Made by a program: the position numbers and the translations under genes. From contig JANTQA010000036.1 in NCBI GenBank assembly GCA_027625915.1, positions 12,173,001 to 12,237,000 of the forward strand: 64,000 nt of DNA. The letters run 5' to 3'. The DNA comes from Anaeramoeba flamelloides. Taxonomy: Eukaryota; Metamonada; Anaeramoebidae. This document shows positions 34,601 through 45,778 of the stretch, in pieces; within the stretch, counting starts at the first letter, position 1, and every line of letters starts with the position of its first letter. The notes beneath the pieces were generated by a model. The model saw nothing but the letters and a program-made list of their open reading frames with translations, was not told the origin of the DNA and searched no databases.

Positions 34601-37600
34601 TTTTTGTAGTTTATAAAAAAAAAAAAATTCCAAAAAGTTATTAATCTAATAATTTTGCTAATAATAATACATAATAAAGAAAAATTACAAATGAAAATTT
34701 TCTGTTATTTGATTTTCTTACAAATAGTAAATTAATTCAAGATTTCAAATCAATACTAATCAAATATAAAAATTTAAACAAAAAAAAAAAATATTTATAG
34801 GATGTAGCAATAAGATTTCTTAAGGATAAAAAGCCAATACTGCGATCATACAACAATAGAATTAAAAGAAATGATAGAGACACTTTGGAAATCAAAGGCA
34901 CTTAAACGGGCATTTTCATTACGCTCATCACTTCAAATTCCAGACACACACTCATAGTAATACTTTCTTCTCATTAATTTTATTAACTATTTTTTTTTTT
35001 TACTTGCCTTTTCTCATAACATTAATCATATTTAATTTTACAATCAATTGATTTTTTTTAGTAATGATAAATTCAAAAAAATTTAACAAAAACTTTACTT
35101 GAATTTCAATTTTTTTTTTATCCTCAAAACTCTATTTTAAATAATATTGAATTGACAAAAAAGATTTCCAAAATCAACTTATTTCCAAAAGTTTCTTTGC
35201 ATTTAAACCAATGAAATTCTTTATTATTAAAAATGAAGACATGAGTATAAAAAAAAATGGAAATTGAACCAAAGAATAAAAAATATTTTTTTGAATTTAT
35301 CAGTAAACAAAACATTGACTTGTTATCCATTTCTAAAATTGTAAATTTTGGGTTGATAACAAATAATGAAGAATTTATATTGATATATACTTTATCATAA
35401 ACATTAATACAATAATCAATATAAACAATTTTTTTGAAAAACTAATAAAGAAATCCCCAAAAATATTTAACACCTGAAATAGCTATAATGATCACTTAAT
35501 TTTACTTTTATTCTAATAAGATCAATTTCCTCAAAAAAGATAATCATATTCCAATTTTTTTCTATTTTTTAATTTAAATCCAAAGATAATCAGCACAAAC
35601 ATTAACTAAAACATCTCAATTACACCAAACAGAAATGTGGAAAAGAAAAGGATAAATGAAAATTAAAAAAAAAAAATTTACTATTTATTGAATGAAAAAG
35701 AGGTAACAGAAAAAGATAGAAGCCCCTGTTTGTTAGAACCACTGAACTTTATTTAGTGATTTTTATCCTCATTATAACTTTGATAACATTAAAAATCAAA
35801 GGATATCTTTTCTTTAAATAATTGCGAAAGACACATAGAGAAGACTCAAAGAAAAGAAATAAATTATTTCTCTGGGTTCAAAAAGCAAAAACATAAATTG
35901 ATAAAAAAATAACGATAAAAAAACAAAAAAAACTATTTTCGTGGAATATAATTTAATAAAAAAATTTAAATTTATTCAAATGATTTTTTTCATAATTACA
36001 AAATTGAGATAATTAATAAACCCAAAAAAATGAAATATGAACGACAAATATTTAATTTTTCACATCTATTTTTAACTTATTTTTTTTATCCTTTATTTTG
36101 AGAATTTTTTTAGATCTCTTTATTTCAACCAAATATTTTAGAAAACTAAATTAAATACAAAATGATTTTAATGACTGTGCTTATTTATTCTTTGGATTAT
36201 AATTTACAAATTTAGTCACTTCAAAATTCTCTCTTTAACAGTAAAGTATTTTTTATAACACTTAATCCTTAAAAATAAACCATAAACTCTAATTTTGTGA
36301 GGTCAAAGATCAGAAAAAAATGATTTTTTCTTTATTTACAAAATTGTGATTATTAATAAATCCAAAAAAATGAAATATGAAAGACAAATATTTAATTTTT
36401 CACATCTATTTTTAAATTATTTATTTTATCCTTTATTTTGAGAATTTTTTTAGATCTCTTTATTTCAATCAAATATTTTAGAAAACTAAATTAAATTTAA
36501 AATGATTTTAATGACTGTGTTTATTTATTCTTTGGATTCAAATTTACAAATTTAGTCACTTCAAAATTCTCTCTTTAACAAATAAAGCATTTTTTTATAA
36601 CACTTAATCCATAACAATAAATCAAATGAACTTTAAATATTGTTTACATTCTATCTTGAATTTATTAGTAATTAAAAATATTAAATCTTTAAATAATGAT
36701 CCCTTCAGATTTACAAACTAAATTGTAATCTTTATTCCCCAAGAGAAGCAGTTGTATATGTTTTGTTATATATACTTGGAATATTTTCCATTTTTCATAA
36801 AAATGTTCAATTAATAAATCTCAAAATCTTTAAAAACAAACCATTTCATTTTTATTTTACTTTTTAAAATCAAAAAATAAAATTTTCAAATTCAACTTTT
36901 TCTTTTCTGTTTGATCTTTATTATTTGCAAAAAAACTTTATATTTTGTTTAACAGTATTAAACTACTTTCAGAATTTATTTCTATTTTGATAAAAAAATA
37001 TTTTCTTTTCTATTATTAATTAATTTTAACATAAAATAATTTATCTATTTCATAAAATTCTATTCTATATTCTATATTATTATTATTAATCTACATATTT
37101 CTGTTAAAATTAATATCTAAAAGTTATTTAAATGATCTTGATCGGTTAACAGAAGAAGAGTATTTACCAAATGATCAAGATATTTTAAATTGTAGAATAC
37201 CAACAACAGGTGTAAGTTCTGTAGAATTCGAAGTAAATAATTTACCATGGTATGTTGTGGATGTTGGGGGACAAAGAAGTGAAAGAAGAAAATGGATACA
37301 TCAATTTGACGATGTCAACTTAGTTATTTATGTTACTGCAATCAGTGAATTTGATCAAAAATTATATGAGGATGAAGAAGTAAATAGAATGCGTGAATCT
37401 TTAGAATTATTTGACTCAACAATTAATAACGATTATTTTTTCCATAAAAGTTGTGTTTTGCTTTTTAATAAAATTGATCTTTTTGAAAATAAAATTAAAG
37501 AAACAAATTTATCTGAGAGTTTCATTGACTACGAAGGAGATAATTCCTATGATGACTGTCTTTCTTATTTAACAAATTTATTTCTCAAAATTGGTAATAA

Positions 37601-40527
37601 TAAAAAAAGAAAAGTAACACATTTATATACTTGTGCAAATAACACTGGAAAGATTAAAGAAGCTTTCGTAAGTTATTTTTATTGTCTTTTTCTTTCCTTA
37701 TTTCTCCTTTCCTTTTTCTTTTTACTTTTCTTTTTTGAACTTTTGATCTATGTGCTATTCCTTTTATGTTATTATAAATCCCTAACATTGTATCCCCATC
37801 ATTTTTGGTCTGCGAAAGTAGATTCAAAATTAAAATTAAAAATATTTTCAGACTCTATACAACTTGTTTAGAATCATGATATTTTTCAGTTTTTTTTAAT
37901 TACTATTATGTAATTATTAAAATTTATCAAATGTTTCCAAAAAAAAAAAGTAAAAAAACTGATGAATAGAAATTAAATTTATTTTAAATCTGAGAAAAAA
38001 GTGATTTTTAGAAGTAAATCCAATTAAAATGAACACAAGAATTGAAATTAAACTATTTTAGATTTTTTTTTTTTTAAATGAAAATACATGCTGAACTTTG
38101 TTAATTTTGGTTTGAAAAGAATTTTTTGTGAGACAATTTTAGTGTTTTGTTTTTTTGAAGGGTACCTAACTCTTATTTTTTCACCCTTCTTTTGCCAAAT
38201 ATTATGTAGAACTTGTTTTCCCAATAATTCAATTCAACTTTATAACCAAACCCTTTTGTCGAATTTATGAAATGAAATCTTATTTTTAAAATAGTTCTAT
38301 TTTTTACAATTATTTTTCAGTATTAAGATACTGATCCTTTTTTGAATTTTTACCAATCATAAATCAGTTAGAACATTTCATAAAATACTTTTCATTTTCT
38401 GAAACCCCCTTTTAAGCAATTTCTTGGCTGATGACAATTTTTGTAGATATTTGTAGATTCTCAATATTTGTAGATTTTTTCAGCGCGGTAATTTGACTTG
38501 TCTAAAATACCTGGCCTAAGTTGGATTCCCACCAAGTCTAATTTATTTTTTGAGAAAATGAATTGAAAATTAAAAATAATATACATTTGCTTCGCAAATA
38601 TCAGCCATTTTAAATCACCATTAAAAATAAGCCATAATAAATGGGTATATCGCTTCGGTCAAACAATTTTTTCATTTTTAAGCTAATTGTGGAAAAAAAA
38701 AATATTGTTTAAAATATTTCGAGAATCTACAAATATCTACATTTTACAAAAATTCCCAATTTCTTCAAGTTTGTAATAACAAATAAACTTAGTTAATTAC
38801 CTCCTGACAATTCTTTGATTACAATGAAAATAAAAAAACTTTCTTTTTGGGCTGTAAGAGGAAATTAATTTCCTCCCTTCAAAAAATAATAAAAAAAAAA
38901 AAAACTTTCTTTTTAAATTACAAAATTTGTTTCAAGATTTTAGAAATTTTTAAATTTAAAATCAGATCAATCTAAAATATACAAAACAAATTCAACTAGT
39001 TTCTGTATTTTTTTTTTTTTTTTTGAATACAACCAATTTATTATTTTTTTGGGTTTACTTTTCTTCAGAATCATTTTTTGATTACAGATAGGCAGTAATT
39101 TTGTGAAATGAAAACTAAACTCTTTTCAAATAATTACAACCCACTTAAAAAATGAGGAGTTGAAATAACAAGCGAAAAATTGCAACTTTTTATAAATACT
39201 ATTCTAACGATTTTATTTGAAAAGAATTGGTATATTAGATGTCTGTAAATTTTCAGTAATGCTATACCATTAAAAATTGTTTTGGGCTTTTTTCCTCATT
39301 TCTTAATATCGTCTATTGGTGATTAGAAATGTTACAGACATCCAACATACCAATTCTTTTCAAATAAAATCGTTAGAATAGTATTTATAAAAATTTGTAA
39401 TTTTTCAAATCTTGTACTTACATTACTACCGTTAAAAGGAGAAAACATAATATTTTTAAAAATATAATTCTTTCAGAATGTTTTAAAATTAATAAAATAT
39501 TTTAGTTTGAGTTTAATTTATCTCTTTTGATAATTTGTAATACTATTTTTGATATAAAAAAAATAAAATTAAAACCTAAAAAAAAGTGATTCACAATTCT
39601 TGAAATAAGCATTAATTATTTTTTATTACCAAAACTATAATAAAAAAAAAAGGTTAAGTACACGTTCCCACCCTGGGGAGTGTTTAATTATTATGTTATT
39701 TTTACATTACTTTCTCAAAAAGAATTTTTATTCTAAAGAAATAGGATAAAAAATGAATTTTTTTTAAAATTAAACTCAAAAAAAACAAAAAAAATATTTT
39801 CAAATTAGAATTTTTGAATGAAAATTTTTTAAAAAAATGACTTTAAGGGATTTTCAAGTACAAATTCAAATTTGAAAACATTTCAAACTTATAAAAATAA
39901 CTAAAAACAATATTTATAACAGCATGAGTAATTGTTTTGTCATTCTAGATTTGAATAAAAATTATTAAATTATTAAAATCAAATTTTGGCAAAAGCAAAA
40001 AAAGTGTGAAAATTGTTGGAATTGTGAAAATGTCCCATTTTTTGTAGAAAGAAATTCTTAGTGGGTAAATTTAACTGAGATTATGGAACTCTTTCAAGAG
40101 AGTGGTTTTTATCAACAATTTCACCTTTTTCACCTGAAAACATTGTACTCAACACGAAGATTTTTTGTTAACAATATATTCACTTTTAAAAGACATTGTA
40201 TAGCCTCAATTTTTTGAATGGTTTATTGACATTTTCAAAGATCTTTATTTTTTTTTTTTCAATTGATCATTTGCGAAAAATCAAGAAAAAAAAAAATCGA
40301 AAAGAAAAACAAAATAAATAAAAAAAAAGAAAAGAAATGATTACCACAATTTGTTTTCTTTTTATTATTATTCTTTTTAATTTTATCTTCATTACTAATT
40401 TTATTTCTTTATTAATTTTCATTCTCATTCCTTAATTTCTATATTTTCATTATTTAAATAGGAGGTAATTCAACAATCAGTACTTGAAAAAGTATCAAAA
40501 GATCTTGGAAAAATTGAAAAACTTTAA
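25675..40527 (+). CDS. Heterotrimeric G-protein alpha subunit, introns of several kb
   Basis: A GTP-binding switch protein of G-protein-coupled signalling at the inner plasma membrane. Recognised exons are: 25,675-25,828; 25,948-26,028; an 18-base microexon at 26,084-26,101; 26,361-26,461; about 34,825 (or 34,834)-34,956; 37,124-37,667; and 40,462-40,527. Phases agree across every join except around exon 4/5, where a short piece of the helical domain is not located (a fragment near 26,567-26,596 is a candidate). MGNRKS at the N-terminus fits N-myristoylation. The P-loop GTGESGKST starts exon 2. The helical-domain segment EMIETLWKSKALKRAF sits in exon 5. Exon 6 has switch I (RIPTTGV), switch II (DVGGQRSERR), NKIDLF and TCANNT. 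The C-terminus (LEKVSKDLGKIEKL) has no Cys at -4, so no pertussis-toxin site. All catalytic residues I look for are present. The introns between 26.5 and 40.5 kb hold many mobile elements. Confidence 0.85.
26911..27480. mobile_element. Foldback element F2, arms about 190 bp
   Basis: Two near-perfect inverted arms within a G-alpha intron: about 26,911-27,105 and about 27,285-27,478. Matching pieces include CTTAGCTGATCGATCTTGTG with its complement, and ACAATCCCTGAAATTTG with CAAATTATAGGGATTGT. No coding sequence lies in the loop. A partial relative is at 17,780-17,980. Non-autonomous. Confidence 0.75.
27480..29300 (-). repeat. Dispersed repeat R, copy B (interrupted)
   Basis: Reverse-strand copy of repeat R in two pieces, about 27,480-27,593 and 28,881-29,250. 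They match consecutive parts of copies A and C (GCCACAGTTTATGTGAAAC; TTTCATACCAACTAAAAAATG; TTACTTTTTATTTC). The gap between the pieces is filled by the element at 27,594-28,869. Confidence 0.7.
27594..28869. mobile_element. 1.3-kb non-autonomous DNA transposon with ATCGCGAT arrays
   Basis: Perfect 20-base terminal inverted repeats, AGAGGTTTTGATGATAACAT, lie at 27,596-27,615 and (complement) 28,843-28,862. The element is flanked by direct 11-base repeats, AGTGGAATATA, at 27,583-27,593 and 28,870-28,880. Just inside each end the palindrome ATCGCGAT or close variants recur: about five on the left (27,640-27,750) and about ten on the right (28,655-28,835), spaced roughly 15-25 bases apart. The middle (about 900 bases) has no open frame. 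An 11-base duplication with subterminal repeats would fit a Mutator-like (MULE) derivative, but without a transposase that is only a suggestion. Inserted into repeat R within a G-alpha intron. Confidence 0.85.
29300..32860. other. G-alpha intron, AT-rich with a small tandem array
   Basis: No exon recognised. At 30,250-30,455 a unit of about 53 bases (AATTCTGAAAAAGTTTTCAC...TTAAAATAGAAAACTT) is repeated about three times. A CT dinucleotide run lies at about 32,662-32,687. The rest is A/T tracts. Confidence 0.5.
30250..30455 (+). repeat. Tandem repeat of about 53 bases, three units
   Basis: Successive units share AATTCTgAAAAAgTTTTcAC followed by TTTTAAAATAgAAAACTTCAAA. Divergence between neighbouring units is modest. 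Confidence 0.7.
32865..33053. mobile_element. Palindromic MITE, arms about 75 bp
   Basis: The left arm contains TTACATTTTTTTTCAAACAT and GCCACAATAGAATGTT. The right arm contains AACATTCTATTGTGGC and ATGTTTGAAAAAAAATGTAA. The spacer is about 40 bases. In a G-alpha intron. Confidence 0.7.
33892..34089. mobile_element. Tc1/mariner-type MITE, 198 bp
   Basis: Terminal inverted repeats of about 27 bases differ at one position. They begin CAGTCAGTTCCACTTTTA and are flanked by TA on both sides (33,890-33,891 and 34,090-34,091). CAGT termini with a TA duplication are the hallmark of Tc1/mariner elements. Too short to encode a transposase. A one-ended relative lies at 43,622-43,665. Confidence 0.8.
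34825..34956 (+). CDS. Isolated G-alpha helical-domain exon
   Basis: A small exon alone in repeat-filled intron sequence. The frame reads IKSQYCDHTTIELKEMIETL, then WKSKALKRAF, then SLRSSLQIPDTHS, and ends in phase 2 at GTAATA. It corresponds to the G-alpha stretch ELAGVIKRLWKDSGVQACF...QLNDSA. The phase fits the exon at 37,124. The 5' boundary may be 34,825 or 34,834. Confidence 0.75.
35980..36628 (+). repeat. Tandem duplication, period about 340 bases
   Basis: 35,980-36,285 and 36,318-36,628 are nearly identical over about 300 bases. For example, TGAAATATGAaCGACAAATA at 36,031 recurs as TGAAATATGAaAGACAAATA at 36,371. It lies in the G-alpha intron between the exons at 34.9 and 37.1 kb. High identity indicates a recent event. 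Confidence 0.85.
37124..37667 (+). CDS. G-alpha exon with the GTPase core
   Basis: This is the largest exon of the G-alpha gene. The acceptor is CTAAAAG and the first base completes a codon begun in the exon ending at 34,956, giving S-YYLNDLDRL across the join, exactly as in animal G-alpha (YYLNDLDRI). It contains switch I with the catalytic Arg and Thr, switch II with the catalytic Gln, the guanine-specificity NKID and the TCA loop. It ends at GTAAGT. Reading through that donor would give a spurious hydrophobic tail. Confidence 0.9.
38435..38765. mobile_element. Small foldback element
   Basis: GTAGATATTTGTAGATTCTC at 38,443-38,462 is matched by GAGAATCTACAAATATCTAC at 38,721-38,740. Short extensions (ACAATTTTT and AAAAATT) lie outside. 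The middle carries a GC-blip CAGCGCGG. No coding. Confidence 0.55.
38832..38913 (+). mobile_element. Extremely 5'-truncated LINE insertion with target-site duplication
   Basis: A 48-base insert (38,849-38,896) consists of GGGCTGTAA, the palindrome GAGGAAATTAATTTCCTC (38,858-38,875), CCTTCAAAAAATAAT and an A tail. It is flanked by the perfect 17-base direct repeat AAAAAAACTTTCTTTTT at 38,832-38,848 and 38,897-38,913. The same palindrome and tail end the LINE at 59,534. This identifies the palindrome plus A tail as the LINE's true 3' terminus. Confidence 0.8.
39154..39424. mobile_element. Foldback element F1, copy 2
   Basis: Same family as 16,231-16,889: GAGGAGTTGAAATAACAAGC with GAAAAATTGCAA at the left, and the near complement ending in CTTGTACTTACA at the right. 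Inner arms include CTATTCTAACGATTTTATTT and its complement. The loop is short. In the last G-alpha intron. Confidence 0.75.
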
Positions 40528-43500
40528 AAAAACCCGAAATATTAATTTTTTTTTATCTTGATAACATTTCTTTTTCATTAATTACAAATAAATTTTTATT
40601 AACAATATATTTATATTGATAACATTTTTGTTTTTTTTTTAATTTGTTTCTCATTCCTATTCTAAAGATCTTAACATTAAAATACAACTTTAAAATAAAC
40701 AATTGTTTACAATATAAATCGGGTAATTCAAGTTTTAAATTTAGAACTTTTGAAAATGGATTAAATAAATATGATAGGCCTTAAAAAAAAAATCCGAATG
40801 CGGCACATTAAGAAAAGGAAAAATGTAAAAAATGTGATTATTTTACTACAGTAATTATGAAAAGACAAATCACTTCTATTTGGTATTGTGAAAGATATAA
40901 ATTTTATAAAATCAAATCAAAAAAAAATGGGAAAAATATTAAATTTCAAATTTGGTCAAATTCTCATTATTAATCAAAATAGTCAATTACATTGAAATTT
41001 ATTGGCTGTAGGTATTTAAAAACCCCTTTACGGGTAGGTTAAAGTATGTTGGGGTTAGGTATGAGTGGTTTGAATGGTATGCTTGGAATTTTTGCAAGAA
41101 TTTTGAAAAAAAAATAATTATGAGACAAATTAGACTTATGCAACTTGTTTTAAGGTAAAAAAAATTCCACTTAGGTTTGGTGGTTAAAATTGGTTTCCAA
41201 CACATTTTTAAAAATATTTAGTATTGATGATTTCAAAATACAGGTTTTTCTACAATTTAAGTAATAAAATACCACCAATCGCTTAATAACCTTTTTGCTT
41301 ATTCCTCCCACAATTATAAAAAACCATTAAAAACTTTTGTAACAATGATAATAATCAAGAAAATCTTCAAAAATACAAACAAATTCAATTTTAACAATTT
41401 TGAAATTTAATCATATACCTAAAAAAAATTATCAATATTTTGAGTAAAATCTAATAAAAAAGTAATTCTTAGAAAAAAACACACAGATACTCTAGAATCT
41501 TACTAATCAAAATTAGAAAACTTATTTTTGATTTTAGGAATTTTTCATTAAAGTTTGTATGAGTTAAAAATTTAAGGTAATGAAGAAAAACAAAGAATAA
41601 AAAAATTGAAAATGAAAAAGACCCAAAATAGGAAAAATATAAATTAATTCGGTTACCTTGTTCCTCTACCTATTGACGTAATGTGGTAGAATGAATACAT
41701 CACATATGATTTTCATTTTATTTAAGAATTCCATAGAAAAATTATAATTATTTTCATTTAATTTCTATAATTAAAAAAAAACATAAGGATTATTCTCCAG
41801 AAATTAATAAAATCAAGTAAAATCTTTAACTTTCCACCATTCTTTTAATTTTTTAGAGAACATAACTAAAGTAGTTTTTTTCTTTTTGAGCTAATATCTA
41901 ATGATATTGGATATTTTTTTTTAATATATCAATTCTCTTTGTTCTTATCTTTTTTTTTTTTTTATTTAACTAAATTTTCTTTAATTAGCCTTTCTCCCAA
42001 TATATAAATAGATGGAAAATAGTTTATTACGTATATTAAAAAAAATAATAAATTAATAAAATAAATTTATCTTAATAATGTAAAACATTAGGAGATTTTA
42101 TTTTTTTTTTTTGGATGATCACTTTTTGAAATTAGTTTATTTATATTTTATTAATTAGTTTCTGAACATTAATTTTTACAAAATTAATTAATTAGAAATT
42201 CTTTCAAAATCTTTTTTATTTAAATTTTATCTTTGATTCCTTATGATTTTTTAAAAACTTTGAATTGAAAAAATATTTTTTAAAAAAATACATACTATTT
42301 TTTTCATACAGATTTTAAATAAAGATTGATTTACTCCAAATTCTTCTTGATTTTTTCTAGTCTAATGATATTTTTCTCATTTACCATTTGAAAATTTATA
42401 ATAGACCTTTTTTAGAAATAATATTTCATTATATTAAGAAAATACATTTTTCTTTTTTTTTAAATAATAAAAAAAATACACTATTTAGCAAACCAAAACT
42501 ATTTAAACTGAAACCTTAATGAAAAAAAAAGATGATTTTTTTTTCTTTTTAACGAAATAAATTTTATAATTCGAAAAAATATCAAAAAAAAAAATAATTG
42601 TTTATTTTATTTTTAAGCCTTTTAATTTGACATTTGTATTCAATATATCAACATTTGATGAGATAAAAATTGAAAATAAAATATATTTTCTAAAACAAAC
42701 ATCTTTAGCAAATAATTTATTATATTTTAATGAATTGAAAAATTTTTTCAATTTCATTTTTCATTTTTTACTTTTATCTGATCAAAGAGGAAAATTGAGA
42801 TAATTTGAATTTATAAATAATTCATCAAAAACAATTTATAAAAGTTTTACAAAAAAATTACAAATATATTAAGTGGTGTAGATCTGTAAAATATATCATC
42901 ATTTTTTAACTTTTTTTAATATTTTAGCTTGAGAAAAATAACTAAAGTTCTTTTAGAAAATTTGTAAAAATATACTGATTATATTTCTTGGTAATTGATA
43001 TTTTTAATATATAATAAAGAGAATTATAATAACTTATTTTTCGGGAAATGAATAAAATTACAAGAGTTATTATTTGAAATATGTTTTTTAATACCAATAA
43101 TTAAAATAACATTAAAACAAAAAAAAAACAAAAAATATATTTCCAATTTTATTCAAAAAAATAAAATTACAAAAATTCTACCAATTATTTTAATAATTTT
43201 GAAAAATTTTCACTAATATAGTTTTTCCAAAAATCATATTTAAATTACCAGACTCAAATAAATTGATAAATTTGATCTATAAATTTTCAAATATTCTTTT
43301 ATTATTATTAGTAGTAGTATTAGTATTATTATTATTATTTGTATAAATCATTCAAATTGGATGAACCGGATGATTAAAAGACTCTTTTAATTTTCACTTT
43401 TTTTGAAAATGCGTATAAGCCACTATACTTGATCTACATCAAATTTACTAATTATATTTATCCCACAACCTTTGTAATTTTAATAATTCGAAATTCTCTC

Positions 43501-45775
43501 ACCCCACAAATTATTTCGAATAACATATAATAACAATTCCATATTAGAAAAAAATACAAAATAGAAAGAGTATGAAAGTGGGAAGAAGTTGATCTAAAGA
43601 TAAGCTAATTAAATAATCTACCATCAGTTCCACTTTTAAGACTAAACTTTGAAGGAAATTTAATACACAAAACGGGGATTGATTGTATGTAGATATGTTA
43701 TTTATAGTAATTATTTAGCCTAGCTTATAAGAAAATGATAACAATAGTATTATAATGGGCTTTTCACTCAGTAATTTATTTACGTTTTTTTTTTTTTACG
43801 AAAATTTTACCTTTGAAATCACTAATAAAGAATCTCCAAATTCAATTATTATTTTTGATCTTTTAAAAATTCAACTTTTAATCAATAAAACTAAAAAATA
43901 TTTTATATTTTTGGAACAGTAATTCAACTGAAAAAAAAAATCATAATAACATGAAATGTTTTTTTTTAGTTACCTCTCAAAATTAAATTTGAAAATATTT
44001 TGTAATTTAAAATTGGAAAAATATTAATTAGGAAGTTTCCAAAATCCTTTTTTTGAGTTCTGAAATTATCAAATTTCTTTTTTCATTTAATTATTATAAT
44101 TTTAATAAAATTATTTTTATTTTTTATTTTTACTTTTAGCGAAAAATCTTAAAATATCAATAAACAATCATTTATTTAAACATTCAATAATAATTATTTA
44201 TATTTTCTTTAAAAAAAAATGCAATTAAAATTATTATTATTCTCTTTTTTATAATTTATTTTAATCAAATTAACACAAATAAAAACTTTTGACACGATAA
44301 AATTTGAATTAAAACTAACTGCAAAATTATTTAAATTTTTATATTTGTTATTATTTAGAAATAATTAAAATATATTCCCTCTCTTTTTCCCTTTTTCATA
44401 TTTCAAAATTCAGTAAAAAGACAATCTCAAATAATATTTTAACAAGCTTTTTATTTAATTTTTTTTTTATATTTATATATATTTAATTTGTAAAAAATAA
44501 AAAAAATAATTTTCAAGGTCAAATAAAATAATAACCTCATAATCTTTTTTACAACATTAAAATAATTCTTTAACTGTTTGTAATTAAGTAAAATTTTTTT
44601 ATCAATAGTTGATTTAAAACTTATGGACTCTATTTTGGTTTTAATTCATAACGATAAATATCCGATACAAGATAATCAGATTTCTAACCCGGAAAAAATA
44701 TTTTTATTGAAATAATTCGAAAAAATGTTAAAAATTTGAACTATTCAAAAGGGAGAAAAATCCTTATTTCTTTAAAAACTATTTTTATATTCATAAAAAT
44801 AACATTTTAGGTCATTTTTACTTTGTATTAATCATATTTTAATTTTACTTTTTGAATTTTAACACATATGATTAATTATTTTACATTTATAAAAATTTTA
44901 AACATGTTCAAATTAATGACCAAATTATGTTATCAATCAATTTATTTGGGATAAATAAATTAAAAGAGTAAATCTTTTATACTTTCAATGTTACCTTTCT
45001 ATTTTTTAATAGTATTAAAAATCCCGTTACTTTTAGGATTTTATTTTATTAAAAGTTATATACATTTAGATAAATTTTTGAAATCATTCGAAAAATGGCA
45101 ATTTAGGCTTTCAAAAACTTTTTTATAACAAAAAATTTTTTGATAACTATCAAATTAGATTATTGTAATAAAATAGAGAGGATTTGTAAATTTTAATCTC
45201 TGAAATTTTCGATTGTTTCAAGTAGAAAAAAACTGATCATTTTTTTTTTTTTTGAGTTTATGTGATTTTTTTTAAAGATTGCCTTAATTTTCTGGAAAAA
45301 ATGATGGGTATGATTCGATTTTTTGTGTCATTTTTTTCTGAGAAAATTATTTTCCATTTTAATTCTTTTGTAATAATCTTTTTTTATGTACCAAATAATA
45401 ATAATAATGACAACCTTTGGGAATATAGACTCGTAAGAGTTATTGATCAAATGGAAAGAAACTAATTATTATAACATCTTTCAACATTGAAAAGTAATAA
45501 AAAATTATTATCATTATTATTATATATCTATTTATCGCTCTATATATATAACTAAGTTTTGGTTTGAAAAAGTATTCTTTAAAAAATTGAAAAACAATTT
45601 TTGGTAAAAAGGCAATGAGATATTAAATACAACTTTTCAATAATTGTAATAGTTCATGTTTTAATAAATCAATTTTTTTTAACATGTTTTTGATTTTTTA
45701 TGATAAAAGTAATAAAATTCTCAAAATTTATTTTTCTTTTAGTATTATTTTATTTTTAATTTTTCTTTCGGAATT
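40528..45775. other. Long AT-rich gene-free stretch
   Basis: About 5.2 kb without a supportable gene. It holds a weakly G/T-rich patch (40,990-41,090), a TTA/GTA microsatellite near 43,302-43,341, and a one-ended MITE fragment at 43,622-43,665 (CATCAGTTCCACTTTTAAGAC). Confidence 0.4.
43622..43665 (+). repeat. One-ended fragment of the 198-bp MITE
   Basis: CATCAGTTCCACTTTTAAGAC followed by AAACTTTGAAGGAAATTTAA matches the left end of the element at 33,892. No right end is present. Confidence 0.55.
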
Positions 45776-45778
45776 TAA

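Larger units (their letters stand above)
37668..40461. other. Last G-alpha intron
   Basis: A 2.8-kb intron bounded by GTAAGT and AAATAG. It contains a small foldback (38,435-38,765), a LINE stub (38,849-38,896) and foldback F1 copy 2 (39,154-39,424). No exon seen in it. Confidence 0.7.

Noticed and set aside
37668-37871. Hydrophobic extension of the G-alpha GTPase exon
   Set aside because: It follows a perfect GTAAGT donor; the real C-terminus is in the exon at 40,462.
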